DNA from: Chara braunii
Lineage: Eukaryota > Streptophyta > Charophyceae > Charales > Characeae
Direction of reading: 5' to 3'
Assembly: GCA_003427395.1 (NCBI GenBank)
Contig: BFEA01000033.1
Coordinates: 3,246,578 to 3,281,976, forward strand
DNA length: 35,399 bases
Below the pieces are notes generated by a model, which worked only from the letters and a program-made list of their open reading frames with translations, was not told the origin of the DNA and ran no database searches. Numbering within the stretch: the stretch's first letter is position 1; every line of letters begins with the position of its first letter. Below, piece after piece: positions 1 through 9,480 of this stretch. A program made the translations under genes and the position numbers.

Positions 1-47
1 TAAAATCCCGTCCAGCCCTGCTGCAGCAGCCTAATCAGCCAGTTGTT

Positions 48-49
<2 letters not shown>

Positions 50-86
<37 letters not shown>

Positions 87-545
87 AAACAGGTCCTTAT
101 GGTCCCGGCTCCATTTCCATTCTGGGGAGCATCAGTCCGGTTCCTATTCCACCGGCAAGTCAGAAACCAAAATTACATCTTGAACACCCGCACGCTTCCT
201 TCCGTCTGGCCGAAGGAACCCTNATCAGCATTGATTACTCCAGCATCATGGAGGATTGACTGTCAGCTTGCCCTGCTTCTCCCTTTCCTCTCAGGTCTAC
301 TGTAATAACCTGTCAGATAAACATGGATGGCAAGAAAGGCCTGGAAGCTACAAACACTGCCACTTCTGTCTAAACTCAGACTCTGCCCATGTGCTTCATG
401 ACATCCCTACCATTCTGATCCCTGTTTGCCTTGCTTGTCTAAATCCTGGCCCTGGATTGTCTTGTCTTGTGCCACTTGCAAAGAATCTCCGCCTGAATCA
501 GGGTCCTTGTCTCCGCCCATACCTTCTCCCTTGGGGTTGAGAGTC
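50..545 (-). mobile_element. LINE 3' end fragment (3' UTR plus poly(A))
   Basis: A run of 33 T on the plus strand (50-82) is the poly(A) tail of a minus-strand element. The next 80 bases (83-165) match, with few differences, the stretch next to the poly(A) of the long LINE at 3469 (3488-3570), including the shared string TTCCATTCTGGGGAGCATCA. Resemblance fades further in, and I find no ORF2 homology before LTR-A begins at 561. This is therefore a 5'-truncated LINE copy of the same family. The inner limit is approximate. Confidence 0.65.
223..223. other. Single-N assembly join
   Basis: One undetermined base inside the LINE 3' fragment. I see no duplicated flanks here, unlike the N at 34746. 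The true gap size is unknown. Confidence 0.9.
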
Positions 546-753
546 CCTGTTACATACTGATGTCACACGGGTCCCTTTCGGACCCGACCACTAGAGCAAG
601 GGGTACTTAGGCCGGCCCAGCCAAAGGCCGGACCTTTCTCCCGGTAGGCCGCATTGAGGCCACCGGTTGGTTTTCCTGCAGCAGACCAGGTATAGACCCA
701 AACGACATTACCGTTGGGCCTGGCGGCGCTCTTGAGGCTGCCGCTCGCCAGTC

Positions 754-787
754 TGATCTGAATCGTCAATCTTGACGATTCAGATCA
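754..787. repeat. Perfect 16-bp inverted repeat with 2-nt spacer
   Basis: TGATCTGAATCGTCAA (754-769) is followed by TC and its exact reverse complement (772-787). It lies inside LTR-A, upstream of the expected transcription start. Its role is unknown. It could be a cruciform-forming site or the footprint of an insertion. Confidence 0.9.
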
Positions 788-1111
788 CGGCGTGCTGGGG
801 CAGCATTGAGGCCGACCGGCCGCCGGACGGTACTTAGGCCGGTCCAGCGGCCTTTCCAGCATATTTCGGGAAGCGGCACTGTGGAGCGGCAGCGCTGCGC
901 TATTCTGGGTTCAGCACAGCGCTGGGAACTGCAGCGCTAAGTTAGCGCACTGCAGTAGAGAGGAGCGTGGAGGAGACTTACCTGACTGCCGCCGTGAGTG
1001 CCATAGCTCCAGCAGCGCAGCTACCTCCAGCAGCAGCAAGGCGCCACCTTCAGTTACAGGTAGGGCCCGGGCTACTTGCCAGCTCCGCTGATGCTCTGCC
1101 CCTCCCGGGAC

Positions 1112-1211
1112 TCCTTCTTCTTCAGACTTCTTCTTCTTCTTCTTCAGACTTCTATTCTTCTTCAGACTTCTTCTTCTTCTTCTTCAGACTTCTTCTTCTT
1201 CTTCTTCCTCT
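1112..1211 (+). repeat. TTC/TTCAGACTTC compound microsatellite
   Basis: Repeated TTC tracts are interrupted at intervals by CAGACTTC, giving a higher-order period of about 30 bases. It lies in the 3' half of LTR-A, where LTR-B and LTR-C carry only short TTC tracts. It appears to be a local expansion; the open frames across it are low-complexity. Confidence 0.85.
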
Positions 1212-1744
1212 TCAGACTGGAGACTTTTGATACGAGTTGGGCAGAGATCATTGATTGGACTTCGGTGGTGGGAGGCTGTGATACTTACCGGATTCGAGAC
1301 ATTGGAGATAGTTGGGATTGATACGTGGCGGCATCACAGATCGGACATCGGTTACATTAGGATTCTGTACCTCCGACATTGGTGACTTATGTCCACGACA
1401 TTCTGATTTTGTTCGGTGACATTTTGGGCTACCATATCGGTGACCTTCTGGATTCTATCTCGGTGACATCTGGCGCTGTCCATATCTCCCACCTCCATCG
1501 TCTCTCCTCCCACCATTCATCTGTGCATGGTTGTACGGGGACTGAAGCATCGTCCATGTATGGCTTCAGACCCCACAATCTCACGATTGCTTGTGTGTTG
1601 AGTGATGTTTGGGTGAGTTCAGGCTATGTGAGTCAGTCCATTTCTCAGACTTCCGCTGTATACATGCTCATCCTATATTGGTTGATCTTTGGTCTGCCCA
1701 TACTTGGTGAAGTATTGTTACGTGCTGCGCCTGCAACAGGCTGC

Positions 1745-1890
1745 ACGGGCCATTCCCAGGCCCGTGACGTTTTCAGGCCAAAAGCCTGAAAACAAGGGCC
1801 TACAGGCCCTGTGTCGTTTCAGGCTAAATCAGGGCCTTTCTGGCCCTGAGTGTTTTCAGCCTGAAACTAAGGGCCATTTTCGGGCCCTCA
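1745..1890 (+). repeat. Array of GGCC-centred hairpins at the LTR-B 5' end
   Basis: Consecutive inverted repeats are ACGGGCC/GGCCCGT (1745-1765), GTTTTCAGGC/GCCTGAAAAC (1769-1793), AGGGCCT/AGGCCCT (1795-1810), then TCAGGGCC/GGCCCTGA and AGGGCC/GGCCCT further on. LTR-C carries a corresponding series. The arms are read directly; any regulatory or RNA-structure role is inference. Confidence 0.8.
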
Positions 1891-2034
1891 TCGGTTCGAC
1901 CTGCCCTGAAACTCAGGCACCAAACCGGGGTTTTAGCACAGGCCATTTCGGGCCTGTTTTCAAGACAACCCCTGGTTGAGCTCCAACGCCAGGGTCTGGC
2001 ACGTTTCGGCATTGGCAAGAGCAGCCTCCTGGAC

Positions 2035-2060
2035 GGGCCAGCACTATATAAGACTGGCCC
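2035..2060 (+). promoter_or_regulatory. LTR-B core promoter: TATA box inside an inverted repeat
   Basis: GGGCCAG (2035-2041) and CTGGCCC (2054-2060) are perfect complements flanking a 12-nt core containing TATATAA. It lies about 300 bp into the LTR, where an RNA polymerase II start would be expected. LTR-C has the same arrangement with arms changed to GGACCAG/CTGGTCC. Confidence 0.7.
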
Positions 2061-2194
2061 GCCCTGCAGGCAGGCAGGTAGTTCCTAGATACTTCCCAGG
2101 CACTTCATGTGCAGTTCAGGAGGCAGGAGGTAGTCTTCAGGATTCGGCAGCAGCACTCTGGAGGAGCGCTGCAGGAGTAGTAGCAGCGTTAGCA

Positions 2195-2290
2195 GTAGTC
2201 TTCAGCGCTGGGTGCTAGTAGTGTTAGCTGTAGTCTTCAGTGCTGGGCGCTAGTAGTGTTAGCTGTAGTCTTCAGCGCTGGGCGCCATAG
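2195..2290 (+). repeat. 35-bp tandem repeat, about 2.6 units
   Basis: The unit begins GTAGTCTTCAGCGCTGGG. Two near-identical 35-base units (2195-2229, 2230-2264) are followed by a partial one. LTR-C has only one related segment at the corresponding place, so this is an expansion specific to LTR-B, between the TATA box and ACTTACCTG. Confidence 0.85.
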
Positions 2291-2889
2291 CAGCTAGACT
2301 AGTACTAGAGAGAGAGAGGTTGGGCGGAGGCCAGAGGGACTTACCTGCAGCGTCATTGCTCCAGCTTCGTCTTTGAGGTACCTGCAGCACAGCGCCATCT
2401 TCACAGGTTAGTACCTGGCACATGAGAGAGAAAGTTCTTCTTCTTCCTCTTATCAGTCCCCCATCTCCCTCTCACCCTCTCGCTATCTGACTTCACTGCA
2501 TCAGCAGACTACAAGAGAGAGAGAGAGAGCTTGGTGACATTTGGATCCAGACTCGATATTGAACTTCAGGCATTTTGAAGAGGGATTATTTGGGACTTGT
2601 AACGGGACTTGATGTTGACGACTTGCCCATCTCCCCCTTCCTCTTCTTCGTCTGATCCCCTCCTCTTCGTCTGTTTATGTCTGGACCTGGCGCCTCTTTC
2701 CTGTGTATAGCGCCAGGCCCCATCACACCTTGTGATGAGCATGATGTATGTTTGGTCTGCGTGGAAACATTGAGTGGGCTAGTCATTAGTATTCTAGCAT
2801 CCTGCTTCGCTATCTTGTACTACATGAAAGAGGTCAGTCCCGGTCAGGTCAGGACTTGTATCTAAAGTCTTCCCTGCGCTATAAAGCAC

Positions 2890-3466
2890 CATTTTGTATG
2901 TATCGGAATGCACATTGCTTGTTGAGATTCCACTTGCACTGCATTGTCCATTCAGTCCTTTTTATCACATTGCGGATCCTCGGTTATTATGTACATCGCC
3001 CAACTGGGCATGTAAAAAGTATTCACTAGTATGCAACAGTCCCTCGATGGTTCTGCAGCACCTTTCCTTCCAGATGGACCACAGCGCTGTCTTTCTGATC
3101 ATTCCGAACCACATTTTATCTGTCATATGGAATTGAGCTGGGATGTTAGTCCATAGAAGTAGTTGGATGGGATGTTCAGGGAGGGGGATCGAGAAGAGGG
3201 AGTCCCAGAGATCCGATGCTCTTGCCCAGTATTCTGTCGCCTCTCTACAGCGTATCAGGCAATGTAGCATATCTTCTGGTTCATTTTCTGAACATACCGT
3301 GCATAAATCTGAACTGTTAGGGTCGTTCTTACTTCTTCTGATATGCAGCCACTGGTTAACCGGAAGAGCTACATATGAGGTGAGCCATTGGAGGCTTCTG
3401 ATTTTGACCAGGCGGATTGACTTGAATTTCTTCCATGGTATTTGTGGGATGTGGCTAGCGTCTTGA
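2890..3466 (-). pseudogene. LINE ORF2 C-terminal fragment (zinc-finger region)
   Basis: Reading the minus strand from about 3460 gives IPWKKFK, RSLQWLTSYVALPVNQWL, then a CTVC...C motif and IRKTALWSIWKERC. The long LINE at 3469-8760 has the aligned series IPWNKIS, RSLQWIIIYLAVPLNQWL, CVNC and ILRKAALWAIWRKRC. This is the C-terminal zinc-finger (zf-RVT-like) region of a related but distinct L1-type LINE. It has no start and is cut at both ends: the poly(A) of the next LINE begins 3 bases beyond its upstream edge, and LTR-B lies beyond its downstream edge. Function is lost. Confidence 0.75.
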
Positions 3467-4099
3467 CCTTTTTTTTTTTCTTTTTTTAAACAAACCTTAG
3501 GGTTCTGGCTCCTTTTCCATTCTGGGGAGCATCAGTCCGGTTCCTATTCCATCGGCAAGTCAGAAATAGGTTACAAGGAGAGCTTGCTCACGCTCCTCCC
3601 CCTTATGGTGTGGAGGCCCAAAGGACGGCATTGATTACCTCCCGGAGGAGGGATGTACCACCCTTCACCCCTGCCTAAGTTAGCCTGTTCTAATGCGACC
3701 TCAGCTCTAAGGCTAGCAGTCTGGTTGCAGTCTTGTCTATTTGGACCTTGTCCAACCTGGTCCTCTCAGCTTTAAGGCTGTAGGATTTTCCTTAGTGGTT
3801 AGAGCTGTTGTTCAAGTCTTTTGCTCAGGTTCTATGCTTGTCTATGCCTTGTCATCATGAGGACGTGTCTTTGGTGGAACCCTAGGGTTTATCTAGCCTT
3901 CCTCTCCGATCCTAAGCGTGTTCTTATCTGTCTTTTCCAATAATGAACTGTTTACCGCCATTCTAGCTATTACCGTGGGTCTTGGCTGTCCTGGCTGTAT
4001 GTTAATCCTGTGTCTTATGCGTTAGTTGGGGTGTAGCTGTCTCTAACCGCTGGGGGTTCTCGTGTTGACTTGATCCAGCTGGGGTGTAGTTCGTCTCTA

Positions 4100-5258
4100 T
4101 TCTGAGTGTATGCAGAGTTCCAGGGATTCGGGGATACTGTTTTGTGAGTGATCTTGTGAGTGTTGATTTGGTGGGATTTCCTCCCATAGTCGGAAGACTA
4201 TGTTTGAGTCCCGAATGAATGCAATTTTGCCTTTGGCTAGGTAGTTCTCTTCGAAGTTCTGTTGGTGTTCCTTGGCTTTGTCTAGGACCCAGTATTCGGT
4301 TTCTACCTGTTGTTGAAGTAATCCCCATGCTTCTTTGGTGTGAATTTTTTGTTTTCTATGGTTTCTTGACATCTTTTCCTCCATATAGCCCATAGTGCGG
4401 CTTTTCTAAGAATTCTGAAGAAGGTGGATTCTAGTGTGCTCCAGTCTTCTGGGTCATTAAAGCCTAGGAGTAGTAGTGTGTTGTTGTTTGTGAGGTTGTG
4501 CCTATTACTGTGTTCCATATACTTGCTGCTTTGTGCCATAGTGGTTTTATTCAAGGACATAGGAGAAAATAGTGGTATAGGTTTTCTATTTGGCCGTTGT
4601 TGCAGTTGACACACAATTCCTTCAGTGGGCTTCTGTCCTCCTTTTTTCTTCTAACGTTTAACCATTGATTCAAAGGGACTGCTAGGTAAATGATTATCCA
4701 TTGCAGGCTTCTGAGTTTGGGCGGGTGCATCAAGGATATTTTGTTCCATGGTATTGGGTCAAAAGTTTCGATTTCTACCTCTTGGTGTCTTTTCCATCGT
4801 TCTGCTATAATTGGGTCTGGGTTTGCAGAGCGGCGTCTCAGCCTATAGCCTAGACTAGTTGTGTATTGTAGTAAGTTGAATTTGGTGTTGATTCCTAAGG
4901 TTCCTAAGGTTCCTTGCTTTAGATTCCAAGCCCATTCTGCTGGGTCTACTTCTAGGTTCTCTAAAGTGGTTTGGGGGAGGTAGATGGTTAGATCTTCGTT
5001 TTCTCTTACTCTAATCTTTCTTAGATTGTCCTCGCGGACAGAGACTTGTGCTGTTGGGCATTTGCTAATTTTGCTGTGGTCCGAACCTAGCTCTATTTCA
5101 TGCATGGTAAATATGTACCAGTCTTGTTTGTTCTCTTCTCTGCCCCAAAATGCTAGTGCGTGTTTTTGTTGAGGTTCGTTTACTATTACGGCCCAGTCTC
5201 CTGTGGTCCACTGTCTGCCTTTTTTTAGTGTTGGGATCCGTTCTTGTGGAATGACCAT
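4100..5258 (-). pseudogene. LINE ORF2 C-terminal region with zf-RVT-like zinc finger
   Basis: The frame at 5258-4551 carries WNKISLMHPPKLRSLQWIII and then CVNC followed by YHYFLLC, a C-X2-C...H...C zinc-finger signature common after the reverse transcriptase in plant L1 elements. The sequence then shifts frame to QLLLLGFNDPEDW and ILRKAALWAIWRKRC (4614-4303). A further shift gives a tail ending near 4097 (AWGLLQQQVETEYWVLDKAK). Homology with the fragment at 2890-3466 continues through this part. At least two frameshifts make it non-functional. The upstream neighbour is the thumb region, the downstream neighbour the 3' UTR. Confidence 0.75.
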
Positions 5259-6179
5259 TATGATTTCCTGTAGGTTTTGACTTAGCCTATGGCAGTGCTT
5301 GAGTTGTTGTCTGAGTTGTTTGTCTTGTTTCCATTCCGTTGTGTTGTCATCCCAAATGTGTTTAATCTGCCATATTCCTTTTTCTAGCCAGGCTCCCCAC
5401 TTTGTGTCCTTGGAGGTCAGTGTGAAGGGGCTACCGTCTTCTTTTGATATCCACTGGTTGCAGAAGAGGGGTTGTCGTAGTATTTCCTCTTTGTTGTTTG
5501 GTTTCCTGACCTTAGGTGGGAAAATCTCTCTCCAATCTCAAAGGATCCCTTTTCAGAATTTCAACCTAGATTCATTTCTTGGGTGTGTTGTGGTCTGGTT
5601 TCCTCCTTGCATTGATCATGATTTGCTCATTATCCAGAAGGAGCCTTCCATGTTGTCTGGGGTGTTATATACTGGAAGGTGTTGGATCCCGTCGAGGGCT
5701 AAGGTTCTCCATGGTAAGTCGGGTCTAGTGATGAGTTTTAGGATCCATTTGGTTTGTAGGGCTTTTATTTGTGTTGTGTGGTCTAGGACTCCCCGCCCTC
5801 TTTTCCTAGTGACATATTGCCAAGCGACTTCGGTTATGAATTGTTGCCTGGACGCATTTCCTGTCCACAGATAGGCTGAGGCTTTCCTTTTTAGGTTTCT
5901 CAGCGTGGCCTGGTCTGGATTCCAGAAGGCTGCTACATACCACATCATGGCAAAAATAGATGAGTTCAATATTAGTGTTCTTCCATATATTGAGGTGTGT
6001 ATTTTACCGCAGGCGCTTAATTTACTTGTCATCTTGGCTAGGAGACTAGGAGTCATTTCTGTTTCTGCTCCGTGTTTTGTCATTTGGATCCCTAGAACTC
6101 TCAGTGGGTCTTTAGGGTCTGACCAACTCATACCATCAGGAGTGTTTGGAGTTGTGCATTGCTCTGGTGAGCGCCTCAA
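5259..6179 (-). pseudogene. LINE ORF2 thumb/connector region
   Basis: An open stretch of 187 residues (6179-5616) contains VLGIQM, YGRTLILNSSIFAMMWYVAA, LKRKASAYLW and TEVAWQYVTRKRGRGVLD. This is typical of the segment after the reverse transcriptase in L1-type ORF2, with an LxG...YxR...YLW...RKxGGxG-like pattern. It overlaps the end of the RT frame by about 44 bases in a different frame, marking a frameshift. Below 5616 the coding sense continues with stops to the frame starting at 5258. Confidence 0.75.
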
Positions 6180-7134
6180 ATGATGAGCTGGATGCTCTTA
6201 TGAGTACAGTCAAGCCGTCCGGGAACATGATCGTGGGGGGTATGTGGTGTGTTTTGTTGTGGTCTTCCGACGGGTTTATGAGTCTTTGTATGGACGGGTC
6301 CTTCCTAAGGAAGGATGTTATTGCCTCCATGATAAATAGGAATATAGGGGCTGCTAATGGGTCCCCTTGCCTTACTGACCTGGACATCTTGTAGAGGTTG
6401 GATATGTGTCCATTTACTTGAACTGCTCCATGTGCGTCATTGTATAGAATCCTAACCCATTTTTTGAAGTTCGGGCCTACTCCCATCTTTTCCATGCATT
6501 GCTGGAGGAAATCTTAATTGACCTGGTCATCTGCTTTCTCAAAGTCGAAGAAGAGGATTGTTGCGTTTAGTTTCTTATCTTTAATATATCTTACTGATTC
6601 TGCTAGTGTCATTACATTGTCTAGAATAAGTCTGCCCGGGATGAATCCTGTTTGGCCTATGTGGAAGCAGTTTCTGGTGATCTTTCTTGTTCTGTTTGCT
6701 AGAAGCTTGGCTAGGATTTTATGTGCTACTGTTAGTAACTTTATAGGTCGATAGTTTTTAATATCTGTGGGGTCTCCTTTCTTGTATAGTAGGGTGACTA
6801 TTCCCGTGCTGAGATACTTTCCTAATCCTTCAGAGGCCCATGCTGCTCTTATAAACCTGCAGTACTCGTCTCCTAAGAGTTCCCAGTATCTTTGCCAAAA
6901 TTTTTTGGACAGTCTGTCTTGTCCCGACGTCTTTCCATATTTCATTGAGTCCAAGGCTCTTTTAATTTCATCATTTGTGATGGGAGCTTCTAGTTCCTCT
7001 GCTAGTGTTGTGGGGATTGTTTTGGCCAAGTGTTTACAAAATTTTTCTCTTGTTTGTGTCACTTGACTCGGCGTGGGTTGTTCCGTTTCAGAGGTGTAGA
7101 GGTTTTTATAAAAGGACTCCGCTATTGCGATCAT
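6136..7134 (-). pseudogene. LINE reverse transcriptase domain, catalytically broken
   Basis: Two frames (7134-6514 and 6495-6136) carry the RT motifs in order: GKTSGQD (about 6936), NYRPIKLLTVAHKILAKLLA, GFIPGR (about 6640), FFDFEKADDQVN (motif A, tyrosine or phenylalanine before the second Asp replaced by Asp), VRQGDPL (about 6365), and at 6214-6225 FPDG in place of the (Y/F)ADD catalytic box. A TAA stop directly after QVN separates the frames. Loss of the second catalytic aspartate plus the stop means this copy could not have made active enzyme. It belongs to the non-LTR, L1-type RT family. Confidence 0.85.
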
Positions 7135-7560
7135 TTTCCTTGGATCTGAAGTGAGGCCTTCTTCTCCTCTAAGTTGGTGGATGGCGGAGTTTCTTCCTCT
7201 TCCTCTGATTTTTTGGAAAAAATATTGTCATTTTTTCCCCTTCCTCCCACTCTTTGACGCATGCTCTTAGTCTCATACCCTTGACTTTCCATGAATTCGA
7301 GGTGCCCAATTCTGCTCTTGCTTTGGCAAGTGAGTCTTCATATAAGGTTTGGCCTGGGTTATTGATAGGTACTTTTCTGCTACTTGGACTGCTGCTTCTA
7401 GCTCTTGTATGCGCTGGTTTCTTTTAGCTGTCAGTTTCCTAGAAGCTATGGAGGCCACTTTAGATAAGTTGGCTATTATGCTTGGGAAGTTAGCTCCTTC
7501 CTTTTCTGAGTCTATACATGCGAGGGCTATTGCTTCTTTCATTTGTGGGGTGTCTAGAAT
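7135..7560 (-). pseudogene. LINE ORF2 linker between endonuclease and reverse transcriptase
   Basis: The frame 7542-7273 (KEAIALACIDSEKEGANFPS, then an E/A-rich probable coiled-coil stretch, IQELEAAVQVAEKYLS) and the segment just after it (YFFQKIRGRGRNSAIHQL) match the general plan of plant L1 linkers, where helical sequence leads to a conserved F-x-K-x-R segment before the RT. Frame changes occur at about 7270 and 7230. Confidence 0.6.
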
Positions 7561-7629
7561 GGAGTTATTAATCTTGAGGAAGCTAGGGCCTTTTTGTGCT
7601 CCTGGTAAAAGATTAGATTAATGAAGATT

Positions 7630-8389
7630 GAGCTGTGATCTAGCCCGTTGTTGTAGGGGAGTTTGCCTATTCCTACGTTATGGATTGCTAAGGGTTTCGG
7701 ATACTAAAAAATAGTCTATTGCTGAGCTTGTTATGTGCTGTGATCAATTTCCTTTCCTAAAGGTGAATCTTTGGGTTTCTGGATAGATTGTTTTGAGTGG
7801 TTCTATTACGTGTCTTTCCATCATGAGTGTGATCATTTCCTGAGCTTCGCTTAACTGTATTTCCCCCTCTATCTGTCTGTGATGCAGAAATCTGGTCGAT
7901 AGAAGGTTCTAACACGGTGTTCCAATCACCTACTAGTAGTAGGTGTTTAAGAGTGTCGCACCTTGCTGAGATACGTTGTATGAATTCTCTTCTCTGAGAC
8001 AAGTCGTTGGGTGTGTAAGCATTTATTAGCTGAAAGATTTTTTCCTTGTAAGCGAAGATGATTTATATCCATCTACCATTTTCTATATATGTTTGATATT
8101 GAATGATGCTGATTTGATTAACTGCTCTTGAATTTTCGTTCCAGACGACGGTTGTGCCTGCTGAGCCGATTCTTGGGGCTGTTGACCATTGGCTCGTTTT
8201 TACATGTCTCAGTTTAGACTGTATTTTGTTGACTATTGATTGGTCTTCTGTTGAGTTTGTTAGGTGCGTTTCTTGTATGCAAACTATGTCCGGTGGATTT
8301 TTTTAGAACCAGTTGAGGTAATTGGTCAGATTGTCTCATTTTTGGTTGTTAGATAAGATTGTTGCTGGCCCGTTGACATTCCATGACAT
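7630..8389 (-). pseudogene. LINE APE-type endonuclease domain, decayed
   Basis: The likely ORF2 start is the ATG at 8389-8387, giving MSWNVNG, the usual N-terminus of L1-type endonucleases. Next come PDIVCIQETHL with the catalytic Glu, GDWNTVLEP (about 7930-7904) with the metal-binding Asp and Asn, AIDYFLVSETL, and LDHSSI, where the final SDH motif keeps Asp and His. This enzyme nicks target DNA for target-primed reverse transcription. Two stops lie in the first 40 codons, one just before PPDIVC, and a frameshift follows the TDRGGN segment. The order matches the family and function is lost. Confidence 0.75.
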
Positions 8390-8399
8390 CACTGGTAAC

Positions 8400-8740
8400 T
8401 TAGGCTCTCTCGGTCTGAGGGTGAAGTGCTTGGCTCGGCCTGGTTGTGTAGCCTGAGTTTGTATGGTTTAGTGATGCCATGGAAGGTTGCTATGGGGTCA
8501 ACCTTACATCCCCTGATACCTATTAACTTTTGCCATCTGTTCTTGATCGTTGGGTCAGGATCGTTTGTTTTGAGGAGTAAGTTGTATTTCAGTTTTACTG
8601 TCTATTCCTGAATCGGGACAGAGCCTTTCTGCTAACTTTCCTGGGGTCTGGGATAACGTTTTCCAGGTCCTTGGGACTGAGCTGGTTATGTTGTTGGCCA
8701 AAGCTATTCACCTCAGGACTTTTGTACATGGAATAGGATA
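8400..8740 (-). pseudogene. Possible LINE ORF1 C-terminal remnant
   Basis: Minus-strand frames give short coherent pieces (NVIPDPRKVSRKALSRF; then NRWQKLIGIRGCKVDPIATF and KPYKLRLHNQAEPSTSP) separated by a frameshift, ending just before the ORF2 start. The position fits ORF1, which encodes an RNA-binding protein in LINEs. No zinc knuckle or RRM is visible, so the assignment rests on position alone. Confidence 0.35.
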
Positions 8741-8786
8741 ATTGAAATAAGAGAATATTTATTTTTTTCCTAATACTGCTAGGATA

Positions 8787-9480
8787 TGGGTCCTCGGCAG
8801 GCCTAAGGGGCCCCCTGCAGCATATGTGCCCGCGCTAAGTGAAGGCGGGCCTAACAAATCACGACAGGCCCTTGGCTGTCAATTTCGCATTTGGGGTCCA
8901 GGCAGTTTTGTCGCGCCAGTTGGTTGAAGGGAAACACAGTCCGAGCAGCGTGGAAATTCCCAGGCCTTCTAGGCCTTTCCGAAAGCACAGGCCCTGAGTG
9001 AGATTCGCAGCCTCATACACATATAGTTAGGAGGCCCAACCGAATGAGGCCCAGTAGCTGCACCAGAGGCGCAATATCCTGGGGCCTACAGGAAGCTTTT
9101 GGGCCCAGGCCAGTCTAGCCAGGCTGCGGAACGAGGCAGGCTCTTTCCATATAGGAAAGAGCCCGCTGCCTGGCCAGCGATTCGGGCACTCGCATGCTGG
9201 CGGCAGCGCTGCTGGAGCTAAAGCTCGTGGGCTGCTGCTGACGCTGAGCGGCGAGGTGCAGGCACGTCTGGTCGTGCAGGGAGCAGGGCGCTGCTGAGGG
9301 CAGCACCATAGCCCAGCCTCCACAGCTGGCAGGGCGTGGATGAACAGTGAAGCACAGGGGTGGTCTTCGGGTGTACAACAAAGGGAGACGTGGGAGAGAG
9401 TCAAGGGAGAGAGAGAAGGATGATGATGATGATGATGTGAGGGTACATACCTGGTCTTGGCGATGGTTCTGCATGGCAGG
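8787..9480 (+). mobile_element. LTR-2 family copy 1 (truncated 3')
   Basis: It shares with the copies at 18759 and 21454 a 5' segment with GCGCTAAGTGAAGGCGGGCC, then GCGCCAGTTGGTTG, a TATA palindrome (9139-9163), and a splice-donor-complement motif ACATACCTG (9445-9453). The LTR 3' tail is missing; a second copy seems to begin near 9480. No ORF is convincing, and the open frames here are GC-rich chance frames. The 5' boundary (TGGGTCC at 8787) is inferred. Confidence 0.6.
9139..9163 (+). promoter_or_regulatory. TATA-centred perfect palindrome, LTR-2 copy 1
   Basis: GGCTCTTTCC (9139-9148) and GGAAAGAGCC (9154-9163) are perfect reverse complements around ATATA (9149-9153). Outside, AGGCA and TGCCT extend the stem with a small bulge. 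The position corresponds to the core promoter of this LTR family. Confidence 0.75.

Larger units (their letters stand above)
561..1738 (+). mobile_element. LTR-like repeat, copy A (probably solo)
   Basis: It starts TGTCAC and ends TGCAACA, the same end as LTR-C, which is followed by a primer binding site. Near the start, CGGGTCC and GGACCCG (568-586) form a hairpin, as LTR-B and LTR-C do at their left ends. It shares with them the ordered block ACTTACCTG (976-984), a CCATAGCTCCAGC-type string and a donor-like CAGGTAGGG (1057-1065). I see no coding sequence. It abuts LTR-B with 3 bases between, suggesting nested insertion or solo LTRs. The TATA region is poorly preserved. The boundaries are inferred from TG...CA ends and family comparison. 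Confidence 0.55.
1742..2856 (+). mobile_element. LTR-like repeat, copy B (solo LTR)
   Basis: It aligns in the same order and orientation with LTR-C at 31805-32942: hairpin-rich 5' part, TATA box at about 2045, a CTTCAGGATTCGGCAGCAGC-type segment, ACTTACCTG, donor-like CAGGTTAGT, a short GA tract, and a 3' block around GACATTTGGAT. The match fades after the AGAGGTCRGT block near 2856. No primer binding site or internal sequence follows, so it is probably a solo or truncated LTR. Next to it is a minus-strand LINE ORF2 fragment. The exact 3' end is uncertain. Confidence 0.7.
3469..8760 (-). mobile_element. Long L1-type LINE, near full length but decayed
   Basis: The minus-strand element ends in a poly(A) seen as T11-C-T7 on the plus strand (3469-3487). 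Reading upstream along the element come a 3' UTR (3488 to about 4100), a C-terminal zinc-finger region (about 4300-5258), a thumb/connector region (5259-6179), reverse transcriptase (6136-7134), linker (7134-7560), APE-type endonuclease (about 7630-8389) and an ORF1-like remnant (8400-8740). Stops and frameshifts separate the pieces. The outer 5' end near 8760 is estimated because no clear target-site duplication was found. Confidence 0.8.
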
